DNA from: Pseudomonas sp. AB6
Lineage (GTDB): Bacteria > Pseudomonadota > Gammaproteobacteria > Pseudomonadales > Pseudomonadaceae
NCBI RefSeq assembly: GCF_034314105.1
Contig: NZ_JAVIWJ010000001.1
Coordinates: forward strand, 2,233,501-2,297,500
DNA: 64,000 nucleotides
Direction: 5' to 3'
How positions within the stretch are numbered: the first letter of the stretch is position 1; each line of letters starts with the position of its first letter. The notes under the pieces are model-generated. The model made no database searches, was not told where the DNA came from, and saw nothing but the letters and a program-made list of their open reading frames with translations. Made by a program: the position numbers and the translations under genes. This document shows positions 17,531-26,972 of this stretch, piece after piece.

Positions 17531-18249
17531 CCCGCCAATCTCGCGCGGTCCGGGGAGAAGCGATAGCCTTTGCCCCACACGGTCAGGATGCGTGTCGGTT
17601 CGGCCGGATCGACCTCGACTTTGGAACGCAAGCGATTGATGTGGGTGTTGACCGTGTGCTCGTACCCGTCGTGCTTATAACCCCATACCTGATTGAGCAG
17701 GTCCATGCGCGAGAAGACTTTGCCGGGGTTTTTGACGAAGAAGTACAGCAAATCGAATTCACGCGGCGTGAGTTCAATATATTTGCCATCAACCTCTGCC
17801 TGGCGGGTCACCGGGTCTAGGGCCAAGCCGTTGAGCTCGATTTTGCCAGCGACGGTACGCAGGTTTTTTTCCAGCGCGTCGACTCGGCGCAACAATGCTT
17901 TGACCCGCGCGCCAAGTTCCAGCATCGAAAACGGTTTGGCGAGGTAATCATCGGCGCCTAGCTCAAGTCCTAACACGCGGTGCATTTCGCTAGAGCGGGC
18001 GCTGGTAATAATGATCGGCGTGTAACGCGCCATGGCCCGGGCTTGGCGACAAATTTCTAAACCGTCTACCCCAGGCAGCATCAAATCGAGGATCAGCGCA
18101 TCCCAGCCGCCTTGTTCCAGGTGCGCCAACCCGGCATTGCCGTCGGCACAATGGGTCACGGCATAGCCTTCGTCCTGCAAATGCAGGCGCAGCAGGCCGG
18201 CAATGTGCAGGTCATCTTCGACGATTAATACGCGCTTGGGCACATCCAT
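17527..18249 (-). CDS. OmpR/PhoB-type response regulator
   Basis: A 240-residue regulator. The receiver domain (residues 5-115) shows the acidic pair IVEDD, the phosphoacceptor in ALILDLMLPGVDGLE, the switch threonine/serine in IIITSARS and the lysine in DDYLAKPFS. The C-terminal winged helix (about 140-235) has LTPREFDLLYFFVKNPG and a DNA-binding end NTHINRLRSKVE. I start at 18249 (GAAGG upstream); the longer frame has no family-like N-terminus. It shares a 4-base overlap with the kinase gene and likely controls the divergent msr operon through the intergenic region at 18250-18418. Confidence 0.92.
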   Translation of the reverse strand: MDVPKRVLIVEDDLHIAGLLRLHLQDEGYAVTHCADGNAGLAHLEQGGWDALILDLMLPGVDGLEICRQARAMARYTPIIITSARSSEMHRVLGLELGADDYLAKPFSMLELGARVKALLRRVDALEKNLRTVAGKIELNGLALDPVTRQAEVDGKYIELTPREFDLLYFFVKNPGKVFSRMDLLNQVWGYKHDGYEHTVNTHINRLRSKVEVDPAEPTRILTVWGKGYRFSPDRARLAG

Positions 18250-18329
18250 TATCAGCCTTCGGGGGTCAGTGGCTCGGCGCACGGGGCATGCGCCAGGACG
18301 GCCATTGTGCAAGATTGCAGCGTGGCCAA

Positions 18330-18360
18330 TCTTCACAATTAATTTAACTTTGCGTGAAGA
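18330..18360. promoter_or_regulatory. candidate operator between the two-component genes and the msr operon
   Basis: A 7-bp perfect inverted repeat, TCTTCAC and GTGAAGA, with an A+T-rich 17-base spacer containing AATTAATTTAACTTT, is centred in the 169-base divergent promoter region. Similar symmetric or direct repeats about two helical turns apart are common targets of OmpR-family regulators. The assignment is from position and symmetry only. Confidence 0.45.
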
Positions 18361-18418
18361 CTTGGGGACCGTCTGCGCCAAAGAATAGCAGCACACCCAC
18401 TCCCTCCAAGTGAACGTT

Positions 18419-18940
18419 ATGCAATCCAGACGGTGGTTTCTTTTATACGGCAGCGCCGGCGTAGCCCTCGCCGCCAGCGGTGTACTCGGTTTACGTGCCT
18501 TCGCTGCGTCGCCGCTGCCAGCAACAACGGCCCGTGCCGCTGAGGTGTTTGAGGTGACCCATAGCGACGCCGAGTGGCACGCACGGCTGACACCGGTTCA
18601 ATACGACGTACTGCGTAACAGCGGCACTGAACGGCCTGGTAGCAGTCCGCTAAACAATGAACACCGCACAGGTCGGTTCGCCTGCGCCGGGTGTCAGTTA
18701 GAGGCATTTTCTTCCAGCACCAAATTTGAGAGCCACACCGGCTGGCCGAGTTTCACCTCGCCATTGGCCCGTGCGGTGGTGGAAAACCGTGACACCTCGT
18801 TTGGCGTGGAGCGCACCGAAGTGCATTGCAAGCGCTGCGGCGGTCACTTGGGCCACGTGTTCGATGACGGCCCCGAACCCACGGGGCTGCGTTATTGCAT
18901 GAACGGCGTGGCAATGACCTTCGCGCCGGGACAGGCTTGA
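18419..18940 (+). CDS. msrB: Tat-exported peptide-methionine (R)-S-oxide reductase (MsrB)
   Basis: A 173-residue MsrB with an export signal. The N-terminus MQSRRWFLLYGSAGVALAAS carries the twin arginine and hydrophobic core of a Tat signal, with cleavage likely after AFA. The catalytic domain has both zinc pairs (CAGC and CKRC), the histidine in HLGHVFDDGP and the catalytic cysteine in RYCMNGVA. It reduces the R form of methionine sulfoxide in periplasmic proteins. I choose the ATG at 18419 with a weak AAGTGA ahead; a GTG at 18410 is an alternative. It is first gene of an operon with a DipZ-like protein and an exported MsrA, divergent from a two-component system. Confidence 0.9.
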   Translation: MQSRRWFLLYGSAGVALAASGVLGLRAFAASPLPATTARAAEVFEVTHSDAEWHARLTPVQYDVLRNSGTERPGSSPLNNEHRTGRFACAGCQLEAFSSSTKFESHTGWPSFTSPLARAVVENRDTSFGVERTEVHCKRCGGHLGHVFDDGPEPTGLRYCMNGVAMTFAPGQA

Positions 18941-18992
18941 GTCAGCCCATGGCTCGCGACAATTGAACGGCCTCTTATAAGGAATTGAAGCA

Positions 18993-20774
18993 ATGTTACT
19001 GATCATTTTGTCGTACCTGGGCGGGGTACTAACGATCCTGAGCCCCTGCATTCTCCCGGTACTGCCGTTCGTTTTCGCCCGCTCCGGTGAGCCGTTTCGT
19101 CGCAGTGGTTTGCCGTTGTTATGCGGCATGGCGTTGACCTTCGCGCTGGTTGCCACCTTGGCCGCTGTCGGCGGTGGCTGGGTGGTACAGGCCAATCAGT
19201 ACGGCCGTTGGCTGGCAATCGCGCTGATGGCGTTTTTCGGCGTGACCTTATTGTTTCCGCATTTGGCTGATCGCCTTACCCGCCCACTGGTGTCCATGGG
19301 GGATCGGCTGTCCAATTCGGCCCGAACCGAGCCCGGTAAATCCAGCGTCAAATCCTCGTTTGTATTGGGAGTTGCCACGGGGCTGTTATGGGCGCCGTGT
19401 GCCGGTCCGATTCTCGGGTTGGTTTTGACCGGAGCGGCGCTGCACGGTGCCAGTGTCGGCACCAGCTTTCTGCTATTGGCCTATGCCGCAGGCGCGGCCA
19501 CCTCATTGGCATTGGCGTTGTTGATCGGCGGCAAGCTGTTCACCGCGATGAAACGCTCGTTGGGCGCAGGGGAATGGCTACGTCGAGGGTTGGGAGTGGC
19601 CATGTTGTGCGGCGTAGCCGCCATTGCCTTGGGTCTGGACACCGGTTTGCTGACCAAAGTCTCAACCGTGGCAACTGCTGGGATCGAACAAAAGTTGTTA
19701 GATACGCTGTCGCCATCGCCGATCGCGTCTTCATCGCTGTTGCCCCAAACACAAGGCGGCATGATGAACGTCGGCCTGCAGAACATCGCCAATACGCCGC
19801 TGTCGTTACCCGTGGAGGGCACGCTGCCTGACCTCTCCGGCGCAGTGGCCTGGCTGAACTCTGCGCCACTGACCGCTGAACAACTGAAGGGTAAAGTGGT
19901 AGTCATCGATTTTTGGACGTATTCCTGCATCAACTGCCTGCGCAGCCTGCCTTACGTCAACGCCTGGGCGAAGAAATACCACGACCAGGGCTTAGTGGTC
20001 ATCGGGATACACGCACCAGAGTTTGCCTTCGAGCGTGACCTTAATAACGTTAAAAAAGCGGTCCACGATTTGGGCATCAACTACCCGGTGGCGCTGGATA
20101 ACGACTTCGCCATCTGGAAGGGATTTAACAATCAATACTGGCCCGCGCATTACTTTGTCGATGCCAAAGGGCACATTCGTTATCACCATTTCGGCGAGGG
20201 CGATTACGCGCAGTCGGAACAGGTTATTCAGCAACTGTTGAACGAAGCCGGTCAGAAAAACGTCTCAAGCGATGTGGTGGTGGCCGACGCCCAAGGCGTG
20301 CAGAAGAGCGCAGACGATGCCCAAATGCATTCGCCTGAAACCTACCTCGGTTATGACCGTACTGAAAATTTCGCCTCGGCCAGTGAGCAAGTGATGGACT
20401 CGGCGCATACCTACGCGGCACCCGTGCAGCCTAGCCTCAACCAGTGGGGGCTGATGGGTAACTGGACGGCAAAACCCGAGCAAGTCGTGCTCGAAAAAGC
20501 ACCTGGACGCATCGTCTATCGCTTTCATGCGCGGGACTTGCACTTAGTTCTCGGACCTGGCGCAGACGGCAAACCGGTGCGCTTTCGGGTCAGCGTCGAT
20601 GGCGCAGCACCGGGCGACAATCACGGCACCGACATTGCCGCCGACGGTAGCGGCACGGTGACTGCGCAACGGCTCTATCAGTTAGTGCGGCAAAACGGTC
20701 CAGTGACCGATCACCTTTTCTCTATTGAATTTCTTGACCCCGGCGTACAGGCGTATGCGTTCACCTTCGGTTGA
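18993..20774 (+). CDS. DipZ-like membrane thiol-disulfide transporter (CcdA-redoxin fusion)
   Basis: A 593-residue three-part protein. Residues 1-230 form a CcdA/DsbD-type channel of about six helices with the redox cysteines in LSPCILPVLPF and LLWAPCAGPILG. Residues about 280-420 are a TlpA-like redoxin with a CINC active site in DFWTYSCINCLRSLPYVNAW. The C-terminal 150 residues form a beta-rich domain like that of mycobacterial DipZ. It should carry electrons from cytoplasmic thioredoxin across the membrane. Placed between exported MsrB and MsrA, it is the natural reductant for both, replacing the general DsbD route. AAGGA precedes the ATG. Confidence 0.88.
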   Translation: MLLIILSYLGGVLTILSPCILPVLPFVFARSGEPFRRSGLPLLCGMALTFALVATLAAVGGGWVVQANQYGRWLAIALMAFFGVTLLFPHLADRLTRPLVSMGDRLSNSARTEPGKSSVKSSFVLGVATGLLWAPCAGPILGLVLTGAALHGASVGTSFLLLAYAAGAATSLALALLIGGKLFTAMKRSLGAGEWLRRGLGVAMLCGVAAIALGLDTGLLTKVSTVATAGIEQKLLDTLSPSPIASSSLLPQTQGGMMNVGLQNIANTPLSLPVEGTLPDLSGAVAWLNSAPLTAEQLKGKVVVIDFWTYSCINCLRSLPYVNAWAKKYHDQGLVVIGIHAPEFAFERDLNNVKKAVHDLGINYPVALDNDFAIWKGFNNQYWPAHYFVDAKGHIRYHHFGEGDYAQSEQVIQQLLNEAGQKNVSSDVVVADAQGVQKSADDAQMHSPETYLGYDRTENFASASEQVMDSAHTYAAPVQPSLNQWGLMGNWTAKPEQVVLEKAPGRIVYRFHARDLHLVLGPGADGKPVRFRVSVDGAAPGDNHGTDIAADGSGTVTAQRLYQLVRQNGPVTDHLFSIEFLDPGVQAYAFTFG

Positions 20775-20807
20775 TCACAGCCTGTCTTTAACACGTGAGG
20801 ATTACCT

Positions 20808-21527
20808 ATGAGTACGTTCAGTTTTGCCAAACATAAAGCATCTGTCGCGCTGAGCTGCGCAGGTGCCGTGGCGTTGATGTTGGGCTTGTCATTGCAATCG
20901 GCGAACTCTGCCGAACCAGTGGTGGCCCTCGCCCCGCCAACACTGGATGAAGCGGTCGGCACATCCCACAGCGAAGTCGCGGTATTTGCCGGTGGCTGTT
21001 TCTGGGGCGTTCAAGGCGTGTTTCAACACGTGATCGGTGTTGAAAATGCGCTGTCCGGTTATGCCGGTGGCGTAGCGAACACCGCCGAGTACGAGCAGGT
21101 TGGCTCCGGCGATACCGGGCATGCGGAATCGGTGCAGGTCACGTATGACCCGACGAAGGTGAGTTATGGGCGTTTGCTACAGGTGTTCTTCTCGGTGGCG
21201 CACAACCCGACCGAGCTGAACCGCCAAGGCCCTGATCGCGGCACGCAATACCGCTCGACGATTTTCGCGCAGAACCCTGAACAGGAAAAAGTTGCTCAGG
21301 CGTACATCGCCCAGTTAGAGAGATCGAAGGCGTTCAACGCACCGATTGTGACCACAATTGAAGACCACAAAAACTTCTTCCCGGCAGAGGGCTATCACCA
21401 GAACTACCTGACCTTGCACCCAACCAGCCCATACATTGCGATGAATGATTTGCCCAAAGTGCAGAGTTTGAAAGAACTGGTGCCGACGCTTTATCGCGCC
21501 GATCCAGTGTTGGTGGGCAAGCTTTGA
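20808..21527 (+). CDS. msrA: exported peptide-methionine (S)-S-oxide reductase (MsrA)
   Basis: A 239-residue MsrA with a Sec-type signal peptide in the first 30 residues (VALSCAGAVALMLGLSLQ, cleavage near ANSA-E). The active site FAGGCFWGVQGVF is intact, with YAGG and DPTKVSYGRLLQVFFSVAHNP further on, both typical of MsrA. It reduces the S form of methionine sulfoxide and, being exported, acts in the periplasm with MsrB. GTGAGGA precedes the ATG, 33 bases after the DipZ gene. A second, cytoplasmic MsrA elsewhere in the genome would be expected. Confidence 0.92.
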   Translation: MSTFSFAKHKASVALSCAGAVALMLGLSLQSANSAEPVVALAPPTLDEAVGTSHSEVAVFAGGCFWGVQGVFQHVIGVENALSGYAGGVANTAEYEQVGSGDTGHAESVQVTYDPTKVSYGRLLQVFFSVAHNPTELNRQGPDRGTQYRSTIFAQNPEQEKVAQAYIAQLERSKAFNAPIVTTIEDHKNFFPAEGYHQNYLTLHPTSPYIAMNDLPKVQSLKELVPTLYRADPVLVGKL

Positions 21528-21565
21528 GTGGCGACGCCATGACAATTGGCAGATAACACATCTGA

Positions 21566-22504
21566 TCAAGTGGCGTGGCGAGGGTGCACCCGTCGATTAA
21601 AAACCCATAGCCCTATCAAGGTCAGGCCCATGCCCGCCATGCTAAACGAGGTCAGTGCATCACCGAATTGCACGTGAGCCCAGAGCATGGTCACGGGGGG
21701 TGTCAGGAACAATGCGCTGCTGATGCGTTGCAGGCTGAAGCGTTGTAAGCAAAGCCAATAAAATCCATAACCACCGAGTGTCGACAGTACGACCAACCAC
21801 ACCACCCCTGCCCCGAAGCCGAGGGTTGCAATCGGTCGCAGACTGCCTTCATACGATGCCAACAACGCAAATACGGGCAACGACGCACACACCTGAATAA
21901 ACAGCCCCAGCAGTGGTGGCATTTTGCTGGGGCGTTGTTTCTGGTAATGGGTGGCGGCGACCAACGAAAGCACACCGGTCAACGGCAAGCTGTAAGCCCA
22001 CCGCGCCGCAGTTCCGAGCTCAAACCCCGTGCCGCTGGCGATAATCATGCCCAGCACGCAGGTGCTTAACCCACACCATTGCCAGCCTCGGGTACGTTGG
22101 CCTGGGTAAATAGCCGTCATCAGCACGATCATCAATGGCAACAGGTTGGCGATCAATGCCGTCATTCCCGGCGCCACCCCACACTCAATCGCTTTGGCGA
22201 TGGGCGCAATATAACCTGCAATTGCGAACAACCCCGTTAGCGCCTGTCGCAGTCCATTTCCCCACGCCAGCCTGCGCAAGTCGCCAATCACAAACGGCAA
22301 CAGCACCAGCGCGGCCAGCACAAAGCGCCAGAAGGTCGCCAGAAATACCCCGCCTTGCTCCGCTACATAGCGATAGCCAATAAAGCCCGAACTCCAACTG
22401 AGCACCATGGCGGCCAGTAAGAGCGCCAGGGTAATCCACAACACGTTGAACGGATGTCGCTGGGCGCTGGGCGTCAACAAGGGCGCTGTTTGTCGAACGG
22501 TCAT
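21566..22504 (-). CDS. EamA-family (DMT) transporter
   Basis: A 312-residue membrane protein with ten predicted helices in two EamA repeats. Features are SWSSGFIGYRYVAEQGGVFLATFWRF in the first repeat and TPPVTMLWAHVQFGDALTSFSMAGMGLTLIG in the second. Such proteins usually export amino acids or small metabolites. The ATG at 22504 (AGGT upstream) is preferred over the longer frame to 22600, which would overlap the divergent LysR promoter. The divergent LysR gene next to it probably controls it. The substrate is unknown. Confidence 0.82.
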   Translation of the reverse strand: MTVRQTAPLLTPSAQRHPFNVLWITLALLLAAMVLSWSSGFIGYRYVAEQGGVFLATFWRFVLAALVLLPFVIGDLRRLAWGNGLRQALTGLFAIAGYIAPIAKAIECGVAPGMTALIANLLPLMIVLMTAIYPGQRTRGWQWCGLSTCVLGMIIASGTGFELGTAARWAYSLPLTGVLSLVAATHYQKQRPSKMPPLLGLFIQVCASLPVFALLASYEGSLRPIATLGFGAGVVWLVVLSTLGGYGFYWLCLQRFSLQRISSALFLTPPVTMLWAHVQFGDALTSFSMAGMGLTLIGLWVFNRRVHPRHAT

Positions 22505-22602
22505 GAGCAATACCTGTGCAGGGTGTCTGCAATAGGGTATGAATAGAGCGGTAATGCAATCAAACGATACGATTAGCAGCAGTAATGCAGGATTACTCAA
22601 TC

Positions 22603-23472
22603 ATGGCCAACACCCTGGACATCGATCTGTTGCGTACCTTCCATGCCGTCGTCCGGTTCGGGCAATTTCTGGCGGCCTCGACGTTTCTCAATCGCAGCCC
22701 GTCGGCGGTAAGTCTGCATGTGCGACGCCTGGAGGATGTGGCCGGTGGGCGATTATTTGAGCGCGACAACCAGACCGTGACCTTGACCCCGCTGGGGCGG
22801 CGTTTCGCGTTGCACACCGCTGAGCTGCTGAGGATGCATGACCAGGTGCTCGACAGCTTCAGTAATCCAGTTGCCAGTGGCCGCGTGCGCTTGGGGATTT
22901 CAGAGGAGTACGCCGGGGCTTTGCTGCAATGCACATTGCCGTCATTGACCACGCATTTTCCGCATATTGAATTAGAAATCGAGACGGGTTCAAGTGGGCG
23001 TTTGCGGACACGATTGATCCGTGGCCAGCTGGATCTGGCGTTGGTCGTTGAGCCAATAGGCATGCCTTCACCCGACGACCAACCTGCAAAAACCTTTGGC
23101 ACGACCCAACCGGTGTGGGTGGCTGCACATCAGTACCGGATCGACAGTACCCGACCCGTGCCGTTGGCGCTGCACGGTAGAGGCTGCCCTTATCGTGCCG
23201 TGGCGATTGATGCCTTGGCGCACACCCAGCGGCGGTGGCGCACGGTGGTCATGAGTGCGGGGGTGATGGCGCTGGAATTGACGATAAGCGCTGGGCTCGC
23301 CATCGGCATCATCGACCGCGCTCGAATCAGCGATGATATGCGCGAGCTGACCATCGACGATGGCTTCCCGGATTTGCCGCTGCATGAATTAAAACTGATC
23401 AAAGCGCCGGGAGCCGCCAGTGCAGCGGTTGAAGTATTGACCCAGTTGATAAGCGAACACTTCCGGCTGTAA
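22603..23472 (+). CDS. LysR-family transcriptional regulator
   Basis: A 289-residue LysR protein. The start MANTLDIDLLRTFHAVVRFG is family-typical, with the recognition helix around SPSAVSLHVRRLEDVAG and an effector domain of about 200 residues. I use the ATG at 22603 (AGGA about 10 bases upstream); an ATG six codons earlier at 22585 cannot be excluded. It is divergent from the EamA transporter gene and likely its regulator. Its stop lies 4 bases from that of the convergent arsC. Confidence 0.83.
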   Translation: MANTLDIDLLRTFHAVVRFGQFLAASTFLNRSPSAVSLHVRRLEDVAGGRLFERDNQTVTLTPLGRRFALHTAELLRMHDQVLDSFSNPVASGRVRLGISEEYAGALLQCTLPSLTTHFPHIELEIETGSSGRLRTRLIRGQLDLALVVEPIGMPSPDDQPAKTFGTTQPVWVAAHQYRIDSTRPVPLALHGRGCPYRAVAIDALAHTQRRWRTVVMSAGVMALELTISAGLAIGIIDRARISDDMRELTIDDGFPDLPLHELKLIKAPGAASAAVEVLTQLISEHFRL

Positions 23473-23476
23473 GTGG

Positions 23477-23947
23477 CTACAGGCCGCCGATTTCATCCAA
23501 TACCTCTTTCTGTTCATGGGGTGAAAGCCGATCAATCTTCGCCGCGAACAATGCGGTGAAGCGACGTTTAATTATTTCTACGGTTGTGTCAAACGCCGCT
23601 TGAATAGCCTCTTGCTCGCTTTGGACATCCGATGGATCAGCCAAACCCCAATGGCTTTTAATAGCCGGACCCAAGTACACCGGGCACGGCTCACCCGCTG
23701 CTTGGTCACAGACCGTGATCACGATATCGGGCGGCGAATCGGCAAACACTTCTGAGCCTTTGCTGTAGAGCCCGTGGACTGTAACCCCCGCTTTTTCCAA
23801 CGTCGCCAGCGCGCGAAGATTCAGCTGACCGCTGGGAAAGCTGCCAGCGCTAACCGCCTGAAAACCCGCTGGGGCCATATGATTGAACAACGCTTCGGAC
23901 AGCACGCTGCGACAGCTATTGGCGGTACACATGAACAGAATTTTCAT
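23477..23947 (-). CDS. arsC: arsenate reductase, low-molecular-weight phosphatase type (ArsC)
   Basis: A 156-residue enzyme. The P-loop CTANSCRS (C-x5-R-S) near residue 7 is the phosphatase-like arsenate-binding site. The two further redox cysteines are candidates in DIVITVCDQAAGEPCP, and the aspartate of LADPSD is the general acid. It reduces arsenate to arsenite using thioredoxin or a similar thiol donor. The start at 23947 has GAGG upstream. It is last of the arsR-arsB-arsC operon and convergent with the LysR gene. Confidence 0.9.
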   Translation of the reverse strand: MKILFMCTANSCRSVLSEALFNHMAPAGFQAVSAGSFPSGQLNLRALATLEKAGVTVHGLYSKGSEVFADSPPDIVITVCDQAAGEPCPVYLGPAIKSHWGLADPSDVQSEQEAIQAAFDTTVEIIKRRFTALFAAKIDRLSPHEQKEVLDEIGGL

Positions 23948-24023
23948 CGGGGCCTCATAAATTCCATGGCAAAACTGAAGGAAATACCGCCTCCTCGACG
24001 CCGCAAGACGTGGCACCGCTCAC

Positions 24024-25313
24024 TTAGCTGCGAAAGCTCAAACGAAGCGCCAACGCGGCCAAGGTGACGATGAGAATCGGCAAGGTCAGGAGGCTGCCGA
24101 CTTTGAAGTAGTAGCCCCAACTGATACGAATATTTTTGCTGGCCAGTACGTGCAGCCATAACAGCGTCGCCAAGCTGCCGATGGGGGTGATTTTTGGACC
24201 CAGGTCGCTGCCGATGATGTTGGCGTAAATCAACGCCTGCTGAACCACACCGCTGGTGTGCGTACCCTGAATCGACAGCGCCCCGATAAGTACCGTCGGC
24301 ATGTTGTTCATGATCGAGGACAGCAGTGCCGAGGTTATTCCTGTGCCCATCGCCGCGCCCCAAACCCCGTGTTCAGCAAAACGCCCAAGCAATGCAGTCA
24401 GGGCGTGGGTCAGCCCAGCGTTGTGCAGGCCGTAAACCACCAAATACATCCCCAAGGAGAACACGACGATTTGCCACGGGGCATTTTTTATCACCTTGCG
24501 CACCGAAATCACATGCCCACGTGCAGCAATAATCAACAGTAAAACGGCACAGGCCGCCGCCACAGCGCTGACGGGAACCCCCAACGGTTCCAGCGCAAAC
24601 AGCCCTATCAGTAACAAACCCAATACCCAACCGCCGGCGCGGAACGTTGCGTGATCACGAATCGCTGCGGCGGGGTCTTCTAGCTGCGCGGGGTCGTAGT
24701 TGCCGGGAATGTCTTTGCGAAAGTACAGCCACAACATCAACAACGTTGCCGCGACGCTGACCACATTGACCGGCCACATTACGGACGCGTATTCACCGAA
24801 ACCCAGGTTGAAGATGTCCGCCGAGACAATGTTGACCAGGTTGGACACCACCAACGGCAGGCTCGCTGTGTCTGCGATAAACCCCGCAGCCATGACGAAT
24901 GCCAAGGTGGCTGCGGGAGAAAAGCGCAACGCTGTCAGCATGGCAATGACAATCGGCGTCAGAATCAATGCCGCACCGTCGTTAGCGAACAGCGCAGAAA
25001 CCAACGCCCCCAACAGCACCATGAACGCAAATAAACGGACGCCGCTGCCGCGTCCCCAACGGGCAACGTGCAGTGCAGCCCATTTGAAAAAACCGGCCTC
25101 ATCCAGCAGCAAACTGATGATGATCACGGCAATAAACGTCGCCGTCGCATTCCAGACAATGGCCCATACCGTTGGAATATCTCCCAACTGGACCACCCCG
25201 GCGAGCAACGCCAACACCGCACCGATAGCGGCGCTCCAGCCGACGCCGAGGCCTTTGGGTTGCCAGATGACCAATACCAACGTGAACACGAAAATCAATA
25301 CAGCCAATAACAT
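24024..25313 (-). CDS. arsB: arsenite efflux pump ArsB
   Basis: A 429-residue polytopic membrane protein of the ArsB type. It begins [20 protein letters not shown] and carries the conserved loops [16 protein letters not shown] and [23 protein letters not shown]. It extrudes arsenite (or antimonite) and can work alone on the proton gradient; no arsA ATPase gene is present. I prefer ATG at 25313 to the in-frame GTG at 25322 because of the family N-terminus. It lies between arsR and arsC with short gaps on the same strand. Confidence 0.92.
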   Translation of the reverse strand: MLLAVLIFVFTLVLVIWQPKGLGVGWSAAIGAVLALLAGVVQLGDIPTVWAIVWNATATFIAVIIISLLLDEAGFFKWAALHVARWGRGSGVRLFAFMVLLGALVSALFANDGAALILTPIVIAMLTALRFSPAATLAFVMAAGFIADTASLPLVVSNLVNIVSADIFNLGFGEYASVMWPVNVVSVAATLLMLWLYFRKDIPGNYDPAQLEDPAAAIRDHATFRAGGWVLGLLLIGLFALEPLGVPVSAVAAACAVLLLIIAARGHVISVRKVIKNAPWQIVVFSLGMYLVVYGLHNAGLTHALTALLGRFAEHGVWGAAMGTGITSALLSSIMNNMPTVLIGALSIQGTHTSGVVQQALIYANIIGSDLGPKITPIGSLATLLWLHVLASKNIRISWGYYFKVGSLLTLPILIVTLAALALRLSFRS

Positions 25314-25341
25314 CCGAGGCACTCAAACAAAGGGTTGAAGA

Positions 25342-25692
25342 TCAGCAGCACGCCACTATACGAACAGGTCGCTCGCCCATGGCGGTCAGACGTTTGCTGT
25401 CACTGGCGATCCAGGCCGTGTTGGCTTCTTGCGTTACCCGCAGCACCTCACGTGCCCACTCAGGCAGCCCGGTGTGCAGGCGGTAATAAATCCATTGGCC
25501 TTGACGACGGTCTTCCAACAGACCGCATGCGCGTAACTGCGCCAAGTGACGGGAAATTTTGGGCTGGCTGTCGTCAAGCGCGCAGATCAGCTCGCACACA
25601 CATAACTCGGGTTCACTGCACAACAACAGCATGATCCGCACGCGGGTTTCATCACCCAGGCACTTGAAAAACACAGGGGGCTCGATGTTCAT
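25342..25692 (-). CDS. arsR: ArsR-type arsenic-responsive repressor
   Basis: A 116-residue winged-helix repressor. The metalloid-sensing motif ELCVCEL (Cys-Val-Cys at the start of the DNA-recognition region) is intact, followed by the helix SQPKISRHLAQLRACGLL and the wing RRQGQWIYYRL. Arsenite binding to the cysteines releases it from the operator. An A+T-rich palindrome at 25724-25733 lies just upstream. First gene of the ars operon, with GAGGAGG-like sequence and GCAGGTGT ahead of the ATG. Confidence 0.92.
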   Translation of the reverse strand: MNIEPPVFFKCLGDETRVRIMLLLCSEPELCVCELICALDDSQPKISRHLAQLRACGLLEDRRQGQWIYYRLHTGLPEWAREVLRVTQEANTAWIASDSKRLTAMGERPVRIVACC

Positions 25693-25711
25693 ACACCTGC
25701 GACCTCCTCTC

Positions 25712-25750
25712 TAAATATATGAATATTCGAATATACAGATATACGAACGA
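25712..25750 (-). promoter_or_regulatory. ars operator/promoter region
   Basis: Upstream of arsR lies a strongly A+T-rich segment with the perfect 10-bp palindrome TATTCGAATA (25724-25733), flanked by further ATATGAAT and ATATACGAA half-sites. This fits the dyads bound by ArsR-family repressors over their own promoter. Confidence 0.6.
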
Positions 25751-25982
25751 TAAAACAGAACGGACTCTTGATGCCTGACAGAAAACCGATGAGAAGCTTT
25801 GCATTAACCGGGTTGCCACCGGCAGACTGGCGGCCAACGGTCCGGGTGCCAGGACCCGCGTCGAAGCGCTACTCACTCAACCTACAAACCCTCTGCGCCG
25901 TATCTACACCGGCGCAAAACACCTAGAGCCTGCGTAACATGCCCGATCCATTGACTCACAACCCGCTACGCGGAGAGCAGAC

Positions 25983-26945
25983 ATGCCCACTTCATTTCTT
26001 TCGCGCGTCAAGGCTCGCCGCTTGATGCTGCTGCTTATGGCCTTGCTGGTCGTCGGTCTGCCAGCGAGCTGTGCGCTGCTTAAGCATGAGGAACGCAAGC
26101 TGCTGTTCCAGATCGAGCCTGGCACCGCCAGTTGGTATCACGGCTTGCCTGCCGACGTTCAGGAACTTGAGCTCAAAACCCCGGCCTTTGGCACGTCGCA
26201 AAACATTCACGCCTGGTGGTGGCCTGCGGCACAGGCCGGGGCGCCCTCTATCTTGTATTTGCACGGCACACGTTGGAACCTGACGGGCCAGCTGTTCCGC
26301 ATTGAACAACTGCACGCCATGGGCTTTTCCATTCTGGCCATCGACTACCGGGGTTTTGGCCAAAGCCAAGGCGCGCTGCCATCGGAGCGCACGGTTTATG
26401 AAGATGCCCGCATCGCCTGGGCGCGCTTTAAAATCTTGCAGCCGGACGCCAACAAACGCTTGATCTACGGCCATTCATTGGGCGGTGCGGTGGCAATTGA
26501 TCTGGCGAAAGAATTGGGCAATGACGTAAAGAGCGACGGCAGCGGCAAGCAGGCGCACGGGTTGATTATCGAATCTACTTTTACCTCCCTCGCCGACGTG
26601 GCCACCGCTGTGGCCAAAACCTCATTACCGGTGCGCTGGCTGCTGTCGCAAAAATTCGACTCCGTCGACAAAATCGCCGATATCCGTATGCCGGTACTGA
26701 TTGTCCACGGTACTGCGGACCCGTTTGTGCCGTCGCGCTTCAGCGAGGAGCTTTACCGGGCCGCGCAGGAACCGAAAAGCTTACTTTTGGTTCCGGGCGG
26801 TACGCATAACAACAGCATGAGTTTGGGGCGGGAGGCATACAGCCAAGCCATCAAAACCTTATTGCGCTCGAACATCATGCCGATCCACGCAGCAGTTCCG
26901 GCAGCCACACCTGTGGCACCAGCGCAGAACAGCGTTTCTGGTTAA
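25983..26945 (+). CDS. alpha/beta hydrolase, membrane-anchored or exported (BEM46/ABHD13-like)
   Basis: A 320-residue hydrolase. An N-terminal hydrophobic segment (LMLLLMALLVVGLPASC) may be a signal anchor or a poor lipobox. The fold then shows the oxyanion segment LYLHGTRWN, DYRGFGQSQG, the nucleophile elbow YGHSLGGAVA (Ser), the acid in VHGTADPFVP and a histidine in PGGTHNN. The substrate is unknown; related proteins are esterases or peptidases of the inner membrane. GGAGAGC precedes the ATG. The gene stands alone, 27 bases from the DeoR gene's first possible start. Confidence 0.82.
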   Translation: MPTSFLSRVKARRLMLLLMALLVVGLPASCALLKHEERKLLFQIEPGTASWYHGLPADVQELELKTPAFGTSQNIHAWWWPAAQAGAPSILYLHGTRWNLTGQLFRIEQLHAMGFSILAIDYRGFGQSQGALPSERTVYEDARIAWARFKILQPDANKRLIYGHSLGGAVAIDLAKELGNDVKSDGSGKQAHGLIIESTFTSLADVATAVAKTSLPVRWLLSQKFDSVDKIADIRMPVLIVHGTADPFVPSRFSEELYRAAQEPKSLLLVPGGTHNNSMSLGREAYSQAIKTLLRSNIMPIHAAVPAATPVAPAQNSVSG

Positions 26946-26972
26946 ATCGGTAACGCCATTCAACTAACGGCC

